Source: an uncultured Sulfurovum sp. (GTDB taxonomy: Bacteria; Campylobacterota; Campylobacteria; Campylobacterales; Sulfurovaceae). Taken from it: 64,000 nt of DNA. Below, piece by piece: positions 51,905-60,671 of the stretch; position 1 is the first letter of the stretch; every line of letters begins with the position of its first letter. A model generated the notes under the pieces. That model did not search any database and had not been told where the DNA came from. It saw nothing but the letters and a program-made list of their open reading frames with translations. The DNA is taken from assembly GCA_902727855.1 (NCBI GenBank), contig CACVAS010000020.1:62001-126000 (forward strand). The letters run 5' to 3'. A program made the translations under genes and the position numbers.

Positions 51905-52261
51905 ATGAAACTATTAACCCTATTTACATTACTACTAACCACAACCCTCTATTCAAATTCATCAATGCAACAACTCTATTTGAAAAATGCTTGTAATGCT
52001 TGTCATGGTATGTATGGTGAAGGTATAGGTGCGAGTCCTAGACTACAAGGGGTTCGTAAAGAGATATTGTTACGACGTCTAGTAGATCTTCAAAAAGGAA
52101 AAACACGCTCTGCTTTTGGCTCTATTATGATTTCATTTGCCAAAGCTCTCGATGAAAACCAAACCATAGCTATGGCACAATATCTCTCAGAACTACAGCC
52201 ACCTGAAAATGTAGAACGCTACGAGATAGAATATGAACCTTCAGGTGATGGTGGTTCATAA
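51905..52261 (+). CDS. Small class I cytochrome c, periplasmic
   Basis: A signal peptide (MKLLTLFTLLLTTTLYSNSS) is followed by one haem-binding motif KNACNACHGMYGEG (CxxCH) and a later axial Met candidate in SIMISFAKALDENQ. The YLSEL helix ends a mono-haem cytochrome c fold (c553-like). At 118 aa it should carry electrons in the periplasm. A GATAAAAT-type -10 precedes it, so it is probably separate from truA. Confidence 0.88.
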   Translation: MKLLTLFTLLLTTTLYSNSSMQQLYLKNACNACHGMYGEGIGASPRLQGVRKEILLRRLVDLQKGKTRSAFGSIMISFAKALDENQTIAMAQYLSELQPPENVERYEIEYEPSGDGGS

Positions 52262-52282
52262 TTGAACACGTTGATTTTATGC

Positions 52283-52288
52283 TACAAT
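52283..52288 (+). promoter_or_regulatory. Candidate -10 box of the XpaC-TelA operon
   Basis: TACAAT lies 25 bp before the 31-aa micro-protein gene. TTGAAC 15 bp upstream could be a weak -35 at short spacing. Confidence 0.35.
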
Positions 52289-52313
52289 AAACAAAATAAA
52301 GAAAGGTATCTAA

Positions 52314-52409
52314 ATGTTGTCTAAACCATTACAGAAAATTTTAGGATTACTCTTTTTACTATTCTCAACAGGGTTTGCTGTGTTTTATCCACTTACAAAT
52401 TTAATGTAG
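52314..52409 (+). CDS. 31-aa single-pass membrane micro-protein
   Basis: The frame encodes MLSKPLQKILGLLFLLFSTG followed by a second hydrophobic stretch ending YPLTNLM. It is preceded by GAAAGG at 7 nt and ends 8 nt before the XpaC-like gene, so it is the likely first gene of that operon. Its TM helix, basic N-terminus and position suggest a small membrane partner of the stress complex. There is no known family that I can name. Confidence 0.6.
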   Translation: MLSKPLQKILGLLFLLFSTGFAVFYPLTNLM

Positions 52410-52417
52410 GAGCATGT

Positions 52418-53242
52418 ATGTCAAAAGCCAAACGCTATACACAAAGAAATAGACCTCAATTCTCTGACACTAAGGGCACACTACTGTACCTTTTTTTAGT
52501 ACCACTATTTCTATCGGTAGTACTTGCTCTGTTTCAAACAAATATCAAAGCTTTTTTACTTAATGGTGTGAGTTTTTTTCTTTTTTTAGCGGTATTAACA
52601 TTGGCTAAAAAAGGTTTTAAACAAGAAGTACACTACAACCAAAGTACTTTAGCCAAAGCACCTAAAATACCCTATAAAAAGATAGCAGGTATTCTATTGA
52701 GTCTTTCTACTTTTTTTACTGCCATCATTACAGGGAAACAAGATTTTTGGACTTCACTGTTTTTAGCTCTTATCTCACTTTTAGGTTACTACCTCTGGTA
52801 TGGTTTTGATCCAAAAAAAGATAAGCTAGAAAATTTAGGTGATGTTTCTGCTGAGTATGTTTTAGAAGCTATCGTAGAAGCCAAAGAAAAAATAGCCCAT
52901 GTAGAGCAAGATATGTTAACCATCGATGATCAAACCCTACATAACAAACTCACTATAGCGGTACAAAAAGCAAAAGCAATTGTGCAGACCATTCAAGAGG
53001 ATCCTAAAGATATACGTGTTGCGAGAAAATTTCTTATTGTCTATATTGATGGGCTTGCAAAAGTAACTGACACCTATACACAAATGGAAGAGACAGATAT
53101 TACACCAGAGACTAAAGAGAAACTCTATACGCTCATGCAAGATGTCGAAGTACGTTTTGACAAAGAACTACAAAGGCTCAAAAACAACAACCATATGGAC
53201 TTAGATGTGCATATAGATGTATTAAAAGAACAAATCAAATAA
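52418..53242 (+). CDS. XpaC-like (5-bromo-4-chloroindolyl phosphate hydrolysis) family membrane protein
   Basis: Two or more hydrophobic helices (LLYLFLVPLFLSVVLALF, FLLNGVSFFLFLAVLTLA, and a third pair at about 90-125) are followed by a long helical cytosolic part from about residue 140 (YVLEAIVEAKEKIAHVEQDM). This is the XpaC-type layout. Despite the name, an enzymatic role is not established. XpaC and TelA genes occur together in many bacteria; here telA follows after 12 nt. At 274 aa it is typical. Confidence 0.78.
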   Translation: MSKAKRYTQRNRPQFSDTKGTLLYLFLVPLFLSVVLALFQTNIKAFLLNGVSFFLFLAVLTLAKKGFKQEVHYNQSTLAKAPKIPYKKIAGILLSLSTFFTAIITGKQDFWTSLFLALISLLGYYLWYGFDPKKDKLENLGDVSAEYVLEAIVEAKEKIAHVEQDMLTIDDQTLHNKLTIAVQKAKAIVQTIQEDPKDIRVARKFLIVYIDGLAKVTDTYTQMEETDITPETKEKLYTLMQDVEVRFDKELQRLKNNNHMDLDVHIDVLKEQIK

Positions 53243-53254
53243 AAGGAATAATGT

Positions 53255-54400
53255 ATGGAAGCAAAAACAAAAGAGATGATTGAAGTAACAATAGAAGAAC
53301 AAACAAGCCAAGTTCCAGAGATACAAGAAAATGAGGTCACTGCACTGCAAGATGCACTCAATGAACTAGATATTAATGATAGAAACTCCATTATTTACTT
53401 TGGTTCTTCTGCACAAGAAGAACTTGATGACATATCAAACCGTATGATTGATGGTGTACAAAATAAAGACATGGGTGCAGCAGGTGCAGCACTTAATGAA
53501 ATGGTAGCCTCTATTCGAGGTTTTGACATGGATAAATTCAATCCAAATATAAAACTTGCATGGTATCAAAAACTTTTTGGTGCAACCAAACCCCTTGTAA
53601 AGTTTATACAAGAGTACGAAACAGTAAGAGATCAAATAGACCATATTTCAAACTCACTGGAAAAACATAAAACACAACTTATGACTGATGTCGTCTCTTT
53701 AGACAAACTCTATGAAGCCAACCTAGAGTATTTTAGAAAACTAGAACTTTACATTAAAGCAGGTGAAACAAAGCTTGAGGAACTTGAAGAGACAATACTC
53801 CCTGAGTATGCGGCAAAAGCCCAAGACAAAGAGATGATGGCAATTCAAGAACTTAAAGAGGTACGTGGTTTTAGAGATGAGCTAGAGCGTAGAGTCCATG
53901 ACTTGCGTCTCTCTCGTCAAGTGACGATGCAATCATTACCTTCTATTAGACTTATACAGGAAAATGATAAATCTCTTATTTCAAAAATTACTTCTACTTT
54001 GGTCAATACTGTGCCACTTTGGAGAAATCAACTTGCACAAACGGTGACTATATTTAGAAGCCATGACACGGCAAAAGCTGTCAAAGATGCTGCAGACCTT
54101 ACCAATGAACTTTTAGAAAAGAATGCAGAAGGTCTCAGAGAGGCAAATGCTGAAGTAAGACGTCAAATGGAACGTGGTATCTTTGACATAGAAAGTATCA
54201 AAAAAGCCAATGAAACATTTATTGCCACACTTGATGACTCATTACGTATAGCACAAGAAGGTAAAGAAGCTAGAAAAGAGGCTTTAGTAGAACTGCAACA
54301 TACAGAAAAAGAGTTAAAAGATGCGCTACTTTCTGTAAAAGCAAGGGCAGAAGAAGTACCTGAAATCGTTGAGATAAAAGAGGCAGAAAAAGGAGCATAA
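53255..54400 (+). CDS. telA: TelA-family toxic anion resistance protein
   Basis: The 381-aa soluble, mostly alpha-helical and coiled-coil protein has the TelA pattern: IIYFGSSAQEELDDISNRM near the N-terminus, NPNIKLAWYQKLFGATKP, AGETKLEELEETILPEYAAK and the VTMQSLPSIRLIQENDKSLI segment, then WRNQLAQTVTIFRS. TelA is linked to tellurite and envelope-acting antimicrobial resistance, but its biochemistry is unknown. It lies between the XpaC-like gene and the SPFH gene (1-nt gap) and should act with them at the membrane. Confidence 0.88.
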   Translation: MEAKTKEMIEVTIEEQTSQVPEIQENEVTALQDALNELDINDRNSIIYFGSSAQEELDDISNRMIDGVQNKDMGAAGAALNEMVASIRGFDMDKFNPNIKLAWYQKLFGATKPLVKFIQEYETVRDQIDHISNSLEKHKTQLMTDVVSLDKLYEANLEYFRKLELYIKAGETKLEELEETILPEYAAKAQDKEMMAIQELKEVRGFRDELERRVHDLRLSRQVTMQSLPSIRLIQENDKSLISKITSTLVNTVPLWRNQLAQTVTIFRSHDTAKAVKDAADLTNELLEKNAEGLREANAEVRRQMERGIFDIESIKKANETFIATLDDSLRIAQEGKEARKEALVELQHTEKELKDALLSVKARAEEVPEIVEIKEAEKGA

Positions 54401-54401
54401 T

Positions 54402-55475
54402 ATGGGCTTATTTGATTGGCTATTTGGACAATTCATAGACGTTATTGAGTGGACAGATGACTCTTCTGATACTATGGTATACCGCTTTAACCGCCACGGT
54501 AATGAGATAAAATATGGTGCAAAACTTACAGTACGTGAGTCTCAAGTTGCAGTTTTTGTTAATGAAGGTGCAATAGCAGATATCTTAACACCAGGTATCT
54601 ATGAACTTGAAACAAACAATATCCCTATACTCACGTCACTACAACACTGGGATCATGGATTTAATTCACCTTTTAAAGCAGAAGTTTATTTTGTCAATAC
54701 TAAGCGTTTTACAGATTTAAAATGGGGGACAAAAAACCCAATTATGTTACGTGACCCAGAGTTTTCTATGGTAAGACTTCGTGCCTTTGGTACCTACGAA
54801 ATACGTGTCTCTGATGTAAAAGTCTTTTTAAATGAAATAGTAGGCACAGATGGTCATTTCACCACTGATGAAATTGAGTCACAACTTACGAACCATATAC
54901 TCTCTAAATTTGCAACGATTCTTGGTGAAAATAAAGTACCTGTACTTGATCTTGCTGCAAACTACAAAACATTTGGGGACTACATTACGCAAAATATTGC
55001 ACCATCTATCAAAGAGTATGGACTTGAACTTACACATATGTTAGTAGAAAACATCTCTTTACCAGATGAAGTAGAAAAAGCGCTTGATACAAGAACAAGC
55101 CGTGAGATGACAGGTGATCTTCAAAAACATGTACAATACCAAAGTGGACAAGCCCTTGGTAACAGTGAGGGTGGAGCTATGTCAGACATGGTAGGTATGG
55201 GTGCAGGTATTGCAATGGGACAACAAATGGCCGAAAGTATGAAACAAGACAACACACCTACAACACCCCCACCACTTCCAAATACACAAACATACTACAT
55301 TGCTTTAAATGGTGAAAGTAAAGGTCCTTTTGACATAAGTGCTATTAAAACGTACATTCAAAATAATACTCTTCTTAAAGAAACACTCGTATGGTCAGAA
55401 GGTATGGATGGATGGGAAGAGGCTGGATTGGTACTCAAAGAGCACTTTGAAAATACACCACCACCTCTACACTAA
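54402..55475 (+). CDS. SPFH-domain protein (YdjI / virion-core type) with C-terminal GYF_2 domain
   Basis: The N-terminal SPFH domain (about residues 20-235) shows VRESQVAVFVNEGAIADILTPG, YELETNNIPIL, RAFGTYEIRVSDVKVF and GLELTHMLVENISLPDEVEK. A Gly/Met-rich linker with MGMGAGIAMGQQMAES follows, then a GYF_2 domain (about 300-350): YYIALNGESKGPFDISAIKT and LVWSEGMDGWEEA. YdjI-type SPFH proteins scaffold membrane-stress complexes; the GYF_2 part likely binds proline-rich partners. The length is 357 aa. Confidence 0.85.
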   Translation: MGLFDWLFGQFIDVIEWTDDSSDTMVYRFNRHGNEIKYGAKLTVRESQVAVFVNEGAIADILTPGIYELETNNIPILTSLQHWDHGFNSPFKAEVYFVNTKRFTDLKWGTKNPIMLRDPEFSMVRLRAFGTYEIRVSDVKVFLNEIVGTDGHFTTDEIESQLTNHILSKFATILGENKVPVLDLAANYKTFGDYITQNIAPSIKEYGLELTHMLVENISLPDEVEKALDTRTSREMTGDLQKHVQYQSGQALGNSEGGAMSDMVGMGAGIAMGQQMAESMKQDNTPTTPPPLPNTQTYYIALNGESKGPFDISAIKTYIQNNTLLKETLVWSEGMDGWEEAGLVLKEHFENTPPPLH

Positions 55476-55505
55476 GAGACCAAGACTCTACGATACTAGG
55501 ACACT

Positions 55506-56636
55506 ATGAAATTTACAGCTATAAACTTTACTTGCCCCTCTTGTGGGGCACCTCAAAAATTCTCTCCACTCACAGGAAAACTTAAATGTGAATTTTGTAG
55601 TAAAGAAGTAGCTATAGAGCTCTCTAAAGAGATTATTCATGAATATGATTTCTCTTCTGCCATTTCTACACTTCACGACCATAAAAACCGAACCATTGAT
55701 AAGCAGGTGCATTGTAAAAAGTGTGGAGGAGACTTTACCTTAACCCCTTTTTCTTTCTCTTCTAATTGTCCTTATTGTCAAACACCTGCCATTGTAGACT
55801 TTGTTCGAGAAATTACGCCTAAGTCCATATTGCCATTTAGATATACACATAAAGAGGCACAACATCTATTTACAAAATGGGTTGGTTCAAGATGGTTTGC
55901 TCCCAATGCTTTCAAAAAATATACACAAGGTCATGACAAACTTGTAGGTTACTACCTACCCCACTGGACATATGACAGTGACACTAACTCTCAATATTCA
56001 GGTCTTAGAGGCGATATTTACTACGTGACAGTCACAAAAACTGTTATGGAAAACGGCAGACAGAGACGTATACAAGTACAAGAGCCACGCATTAATTGGA
56101 CGCCTGTCTCTGGTGTTGTACATGTAAGTTTTGATGATGTGACAGTGGGAGCCAGTCAAACCATCTCTAGAACCATTCTAGACTCCATAGAGCCATGGGA
56201 CACCACCAAACTTGTGCCTTTTGATGAAAAATATCTTCTAGGTTTTGAAGCTGAGGAGTATACCATAGGTTTAGACAATGGTTTTGAATATGCCAAAGCA
56301 AAAATGGCCTATAAGATAGAAAAAAATATACGCTATGACATCGGTGGAAACCAACAGCAAATACACCATATTGACACCAAGCACAACAATGTAACCTATA
56401 AAAATGTACTATTCCCTGTCTGGACAGCCTCGTTTATATTTAAAGAAAAAGAGTATCACTATGCTATTAATGCACAAACAGGCAAAGTTGTAGGACAAAG
56501 ACCCTACTCCTATACCAAAATCTTTTTTGCTTTACTTACTGTAGCTTCTATTGTCGGTGGACTTATGTATGTAGAAGAAAAAGGGTATTTAGATAAATAT
56601 TTTCAGACATCGTCCCATTACTACATTCCTCATTAA
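55506..56636 (+). CDS. Zinc-ribbon membrane protein (YdjG-like), 376 aa
   Basis: Two zinc ribbons open the protein: CPSCGAPQ...LKCEFC (about residues 9-31) and CKKCGGDF...CPYCQTP (about 74-94). A beta-rich middle domain follows (LPFRYTHKEAQHLFTKW, YYLPHWTYDSDTNSQYSG, GYYLP- and DGFEYAK-like segments), and a single TM helix (IFFALLTVASIVGGLMYV) near the end. Such proteins are often misannotated as 'primosomal protein N-prime'. It occurs with YdjI-type SPFH genes, as in the Bacillus ydjFGHI stress operon. It ends the operon. Confidence 0.8.
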   Translation: MKFTAINFTCPSCGAPQKFSPLTGKLKCEFCSKEVAIELSKEIIHEYDFSSAISTLHDHKNRTIDKQVHCKKCGGDFTLTPFSFSSNCPYCQTPAIVDFVREITPKSILPFRYTHKEAQHLFTKWVGSRWFAPNAFKKYTQGHDKLVGYYLPHWTYDSDTNSQYSGLRGDIYYVTVTKTVMENGRQRRIQVQEPRINWTPVSGVVHVSFDDVTVGASQTISRTILDSIEPWDTTKLVPFDEKYLLGFEAEEYTIGLDNGFEYAKAKMAYKIEKNIRYDIGGNQQQIHHIDTKHNNVTYKNVLFPVWTASFIFKEKEYHYAINAQTGKVVGQRPYSYTKIFFALLTVASIVGGLMYVEEKGYLDKYFQTSSHYYIPH

Positions 56637-56669
56637 AATTAAATAGTACTAACGTCTACGATGAGTCAT

Positions 56670-57821
56670 TTACTCTAAAATATACGCTTGTAAAAGTCGT
56701 TGCATTCCTAGTTCGAGATGTTCTTTACCGAGACCAATATTAAGACGCATAAACCCTCTTCCAGCTTCACCAAAACTCAAACCATCATTAAGTCCTAGTT
56801 TCGCTTGGTAGCAAAAAAATGCTATAAGTTCGTCTTGAGTTAAACCCATTTTACTACAATCAAGCCATATGAGAAACGTTGCTTCCGTAGGTACAATACC
56901 TATGGGAAGAGCATGTTTATGTATAAAGTCTGATACATAGGAAATGTTACTTTGAAGATGTACTTTCAAATTATCCAACCATACATCCCCCTCTTCGTAA
57001 GCAGAGATGAGTGCTTCTATCCCAAATGGATTACCGTTACTGATACCTGAACTATTTTGCTCTTGAATGAACTTTTGACGTAACTCAACACTAGGTATAA
57101 TGGCATAAGAGGTGTTAAGCCCTGCAATGTTAAATGTTTTAGAAGGTGCATTGAATACGACACATTTATGCATCATACTTTCAAAGGAACCCACCGAATG
57201 ATGAATCTTTTCATACATGATATCTGCATGTATCTCATCAGAGATAATAAGCACATCATACTTCAAACAAAGTGCAATCAGTTTTTCTAGCTCCTCTTCA
57301 TTCCATGCACGTGAGGTAGGGTTATGGGGAGAGCAGAGCAAAAAGAGTCTTGCCTCTTTGGCTTTAGCTTCAAAGTCTTCAAAGTCTATAGAGTACTTTC
57401 CATCTTTATAGAGTAATGTATTGTCAAGTACTTTTCTTTGCTTTGTTTCTATAGAACTTACAAAAGGAGGATACAAAGGGGTTTGTACGATAATACTCTC
57501 TCCCACTTCGCTGTAGGCACTAATAGCAAAATTCAGAGAAGGCACCACACCATAACAAGGGACTATCCACTCTTGTTCAATACGCCAACTAAAACGTTTT
57601 TGCATCCAAGTTTGTATCGCTTCATAATATCTTGGTGGATACACTGTATACCCATAGATCGGGTGTGCTGCTCTTTTAGCTAAACTCTCTTGCACACACA
57701 AGGGTGAGGGTAAATCCATATCTGCCACCCATAAAGGCATCAAATCATCGGTACCAAATTTCTGTTTGGCATCATCGTACTTCGTAGTATAGGTTCCTTC
57801 ACGATGGATAGAGGTGAACAT
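56670..57821 (-). CDS. ovoB: MalY/PatB-type PLP beta-lyase, probable ovothiol enzyme OvoB
   Basis: This fold-type I PLP enzyme of 383 aa has DLMPLWVADMDLPSP, IYGYTVYPPRYYEAI, the CSPHNPTSRAW substrate/PLP motif, ISDEIHADIMY (PLP-pyridine Asp) and the Schiff-base Lys in NAPSKTFNIAGL. In general the family cleaves C-S bonds of cystathionine-like amino acids. It begins 1 nt after the ovoA stop, so it is most likely OvoB, which cleaves the sulfoxide product of OvoA to 5-thiohistidine. Without that context it would be called cystathionine beta-lyase. Confidence 0.85.
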   Translation of the reverse strand: MFTSIHREGTYTTKYDDAKQKFGTDDLMPLWVADMDLPSPLCVQESLAKRAAHPIYGYTVYPPRYYEAIQTWMQKRFSWRIEQEWIVPCYGVVPSLNFAISAYSEVGESIIVQTPLYPPFVSSIETKQRKVLDNTLLYKDGKYSIDFEDFEAKAKEARLFLLCSPHNPTSRAWNEEELEKLIALCLKYDVLIISDEIHADIMYEKIHHSVGSFESMMHKCVVFNAPSKTFNIAGLNTSYAIIPSVELRQKFIQEQNSSGISNGNPFGIEALISAYEEGDVWLDNLKVHLQSNISYVSDFIHKHALPIGIVPTEATFLIWLDCSKMGLTQDELIAFFCYQAKLGLNDGLSFGEAGRGFMRLNIGLGKEHLELGMQRLLQAYILE

Positions 57822-57822
57822 T

Positions 57823-59922
57823 TTATCTCTTTTCCCAAATACTCATTTGCGCTATGGTATATTGATGCTTACGTGCTGTTTCTTGTATGACAAAGGGTAC
57901 ATCTTTTGTCTCCAATAGCCTAAAGTCATCTCCTAATATCTCTTCTAAACCTTGCAGCGTTGAGACATTTTCACCGTCTCTTTTATAGCCACCTATCCAC
58001 TTCTCTTTGGGTGTAGATTCCTCTTGCCAGGTATATGGCGATGTCAAAATGAATATACCCCCATCATTGAGACGTTCTGCTACAGTGTCTAAAAACTTTC
58101 TGGGGTCATAGAGTCTATCTATTAAATTACCTCCAAAGATAAGGTCAAAATCTTTATAGATAGGTTTTAGATTACACGCATCTGCTTGCCAAAAAGAAAC
58201 CTTACTACGTTCATCTTCAAGATCAAAGTTAGATACATTTACTTCATGAAAAGTCTCTAAGTCACCCTCACTTTGCATACTGTAACGTAACACACCATTT
58301 TGTTTGAGCGTCTCTGCTTCTTGAATAAACCTTGCTGAAAAGTCAACACCAATAACCTCATCAAACCCACGTGCAAGTTCAAAACTACTACGCCCAATGG
58401 CACAACCAATATCAAGTGCCTTAGCTCTTGGCTTATCTTGCATGATTTCCAATGCAATATTCGCACATGCTTTAGGGTAATTTTCTACTCCTAATCTATT
58501 GTCTCCCCATCCAAAATGGCAATATTGTGCGATAATACTATCTGTTGTATAATAATCTGTCACTACTTTCTCCTCATAATTACTTTCTATATATCTAAAT
58601 CCTGCATGTTGATAAAAATGTCTTCTAAATCCATAACGGCTTTTTTGTGTGGCTAAGTTTCCACAACTAATCCATGATCCACCATTGATTAAATTATGTT
58701 TTCCATCATACGTAGGCACGGTAAAGTCATCATACATAGGATGAACCTTAAACCCATCAAACGGGTAGATAGGTGTACGTGACCACTGCCAAACATTACC
58801 TATAATATCATAAAATTCTCCATGCTTATAGTGAGTTACTGGTACAGGGGAGGCAGAACCTTCCAAATTTATATTGGCAATATTTAACTCTAGTTCCGTC
58901 CACTCTAAATACTTAGGAACTTTACTGACATCATGCAGACGAGTATATTCATCTTCTGTAGGTAAAGTAATTGTACTACCTAACTGCTTACTCTTCCATT
59001 GACAAAAAGCTGCTGCTTCTAGATGATTTACCTCAACAGGCCAAGAGAGAGGTAATGGTATCTCACGACTCACCGTACGTAACAAATAACTGCCCTTATT
59101 TTCTATCCAAAATAGAGGATGTTTTGCATGGTTATACTCTCTCCACGCTTTTCCTTCACTACACCAATAGCTGTCATTATTATAACCTCCATCTAGTGTA
59201 AACTCTAGATACTCAGCATTTGAAGTCAAATATTTTGATGCCTTAAATGCAGGGATATTGGCATGATGTTCTCCATACTCATTGTCCCACCCAAAGAGTT
59301 TTGCATCCTTATTTTTACCTAACTGTACGACACCTTCAGGTACAGGTAAAAGTACATTCTTTGGTGCGTCATTATCACTACTATTCTCTTGCCAAAATGC
59401 ATTCTCTTGTACTGCACTAAAAGGTAATTGTCTTATAAGTACTGACGAGGTTTCAAGATGGATATTTTCATGTTCTATCCCCATCATGATAACCCACCAT
59501 GGTGACTCTTGGCTAATAGGTAGTGTAAGGGGTAATGTATCTATGACCTCATTCACCACATCATACACCTTGTCACGATACTCTTGTGTCTCTTCCAAAG
59601 TAGGCCAATCATAATGCTTGTCATTAAGGTCATCCCAAGACATCTCATCTACCCCTACTGCAAAAATAGACTCTAAATGTCCATCCACGCGATGATCTAT
59701 TATTTTTGCAAGTTTAAATTTATTGATAAAAAATGTAGCCGTATGTCCATAATAAAAGATGATTGGATGACGAAGAGGATCTGACTTTTGAAAGTATGCT
59801 TCTTCTTTACTCACCAGAGTAAAGAGCGATTCATAACGCTTATAACACATTTGAAAATACGATTTAATTTCTTGACGTTTTTGTTCTGGGGTACTGCCAT
59901 CTAAAGTAGGTATAGTTATCAC
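57823..59922 (-). CDS. ovoA: OvoA: 5-histidylcysteine sulfoxide synthase / N-methyltransferase
   Basis: OvoA is an Fe(II) enzyme that joins cysteine to histidine with O2 and later N-methylates 5-thiohistidine. Three parts are visible: a DinB-like domain with His60 (YYGHTATFF) and the HX3HXE iron motif at residues 151-157 (HENIHLE); an FGE-sulfatase/EgtB-like domain at about 205-450 (WPVEVNHLEAAAFCQWKS, GNVWQWSRTP, NGGSWISCGN, SRYGFRRHF); and a C-terminal SAM methyltransferase from about 490 (ALDIGCAIGRSSFELA). The length of 699 aa matches OvoA rather than EgtB. It is co-transcribed with ovoB. Confidence 0.93.
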   Translation of the reverse strand: MITIPTLDGSTPEQKRQEIKSYFQMCYKRYESLFTLVSKEEAYFQKSDPLRHPIIFYYGHTATFFINKFKLAKIIDHRVDGHLESIFAVGVDEMSWDDLNDKHYDWPTLEETQEYRDKVYDVVNEVIDTLPLTLPISQESPWWVIMMGIEHENIHLETSSVLIRQLPFSAVQENAFWQENSSDNDAPKNVLLPVPEGVVQLGKNKDAKLFGWDNEYGEHHANIPAFKASKYLTSNAEYLEFTLDGGYNNDSYWCSEGKAWREYNHAKHPLFWIENKGSYLLRTVSREIPLPLSWPVEVNHLEAAAFCQWKSKQLGSTITLPTEDEYTRLHDVSKVPKYLEWTELELNIANINLEGSASPVPVTHYKHGEFYDIIGNVWQWSRTPIYPFDGFKVHPMYDDFTVPTYDGKHNLINGGSWISCGNLATQKSRYGFRRHFYQHAGFRYIESNYEEKVVTDYYTTDSIIAQYCHFGWGDNRLGVENYPKACANIALEIMQDKPRAKALDIGCAIGRSSFELARGFDEVIGVDFSARFIQEAETLKQNGVLRYSMQSEGDLETFHEVNVSNFDLEDERSKVSFWQADACNLKPIYKDFDLIFGGNLIDRLYDPRKFLDTVAERLNDGGIFILTSPYTWQEESTPKEKWIGGYKRDGENVSTLQGLEEILGDDFRLLETKDVPFVIQETARKHQYTIAQMSIWEKR

Positions 59923-60252
59923 ATCATTTCCTTGAAAAATAATAGATAAAATACCATAACTTTGTGCGTTGTGTGTGTATTTACTAAATTTTAAAAGATA
60001 TTCTTCATAAAAAGTAACCTATTCCTAAATAAATCAACGTTACCCAAAATTACAGAAAACACAAAAAAACCATTTAACTTTCTATTTTACACATATAAAA
60101 AATGCAACAACAATGCAACAATTTCTAGATATCATTTAAATAGAGATGTTACATATTAGTCTATGTATCATTCAATTATATAGGTGTTTCAACTTTAATA
60201 CAACAAGTATGAGTTTATGAAATTATTCACAATAAAGAAATAGGAGCTGATG
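59923..60252. other. AT-rich divergent intergenic region
   Basis: This 330-bp gap carries the ovoA upstream region and that of the 68-aa protein gene. A short tandem repeat AATGCAACAAC/AATGCAACAAT lies at 60101-60122. No gene or clear two-box promoter was seen. Confidence 0.4.
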
Positions 60253-60459
60253 ATGGCTGGATATACTAAAGATAAAGCAGATAAATTGATTGAGAAACAT
60301 GAGAAAGAGGCTGAGAAATTGGAAAAAGAGGCTAAAGAGGCTGAAAAGTCTGAGACATTTAATAAAAGTCACTCTAAAGATTTAAAAAATCAAGCACAAA
60401 AAGAGCGAGATAAAGCCGAAAACCAGCGTGCATTAAAAAAACATCATGGTGATAATTAA
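60253..60459 (+). CDS. Highly charged coiled-coil small protein, 68 aa
   Basis: The protein is nearly all Lys/Glu/Asp/Ala with heptad-like repeats (KLIEKHEKEAEKLEKEAKEA), so it should form a single long helix or coiled coil in the cytosol. It has no hydrophobic core or signal. AGGAG lies 6 nt before the second of two adjacent ATGs (60253), which is preferred. It overlaps closely with the next zinc-finger gene and may form a pair. I do not recognise the family. Confidence 0.65.
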   Translation: MAGYTKDKADKLIEKHEKEAEKLEKEAKEAEKSETFNKSHSKDLKNQAQKERDKAENQRALKKHHGDN

Positions 60460-60460
60460 A

Positions 60461-60670
60461 TTGGCTAATTTTGATGAATGCCCATACTGTAAGGGCACAG
60501 GAATGAAAAATAGGTCTGAGAAATGTCCTAAGTGTGGGGGCAGTGGCACATATAATAATGAACTTGAAGATTTCTACTGTTCAATATGTCACGCAAACCT
60601 ATCAAAAAAAGAGCCTCATGCCCCACGTTGCCCAAAGGATCCTCATAATTTCCCTTCAATAGAAAAGTGA
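60461..60670 (+). CDS. DnaJ-type zinc-finger small protein, 69 aa
   Basis: CPYCKGTGMKNRSEKCPKCG followed by GSGTY is a DnaJ central-domain-like pair of CxxCxGxG motifs, then a second zinc site FYCSICHANL...CPKD. The TTG at 60461 is taken as start (GGTG 9 nt upstream); an in-frame ATG five codons earlier, inside the previous gene, lacks a Shine-Dalgarno. It is 1 nt after the upstream coiled-coil gene stop, so they are one operon. It probably binds zinc; the role is unknown. Confidence 0.65.
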   Translation: MANFDECPYCKGTGMKNRSEKCPKCGGSGTYNNELEDFYCSICHANLSKKEPHAPRCPKDPHNFPSIEK

Positions 60671-60671
60671 C

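Noticed and set aside
52418..53242. Phosphatase activity implied by the XpaC family name
   Set aside because: No phosphatase motif is visible in the membrane/helical protein; the name reflects an indirect phenotype.
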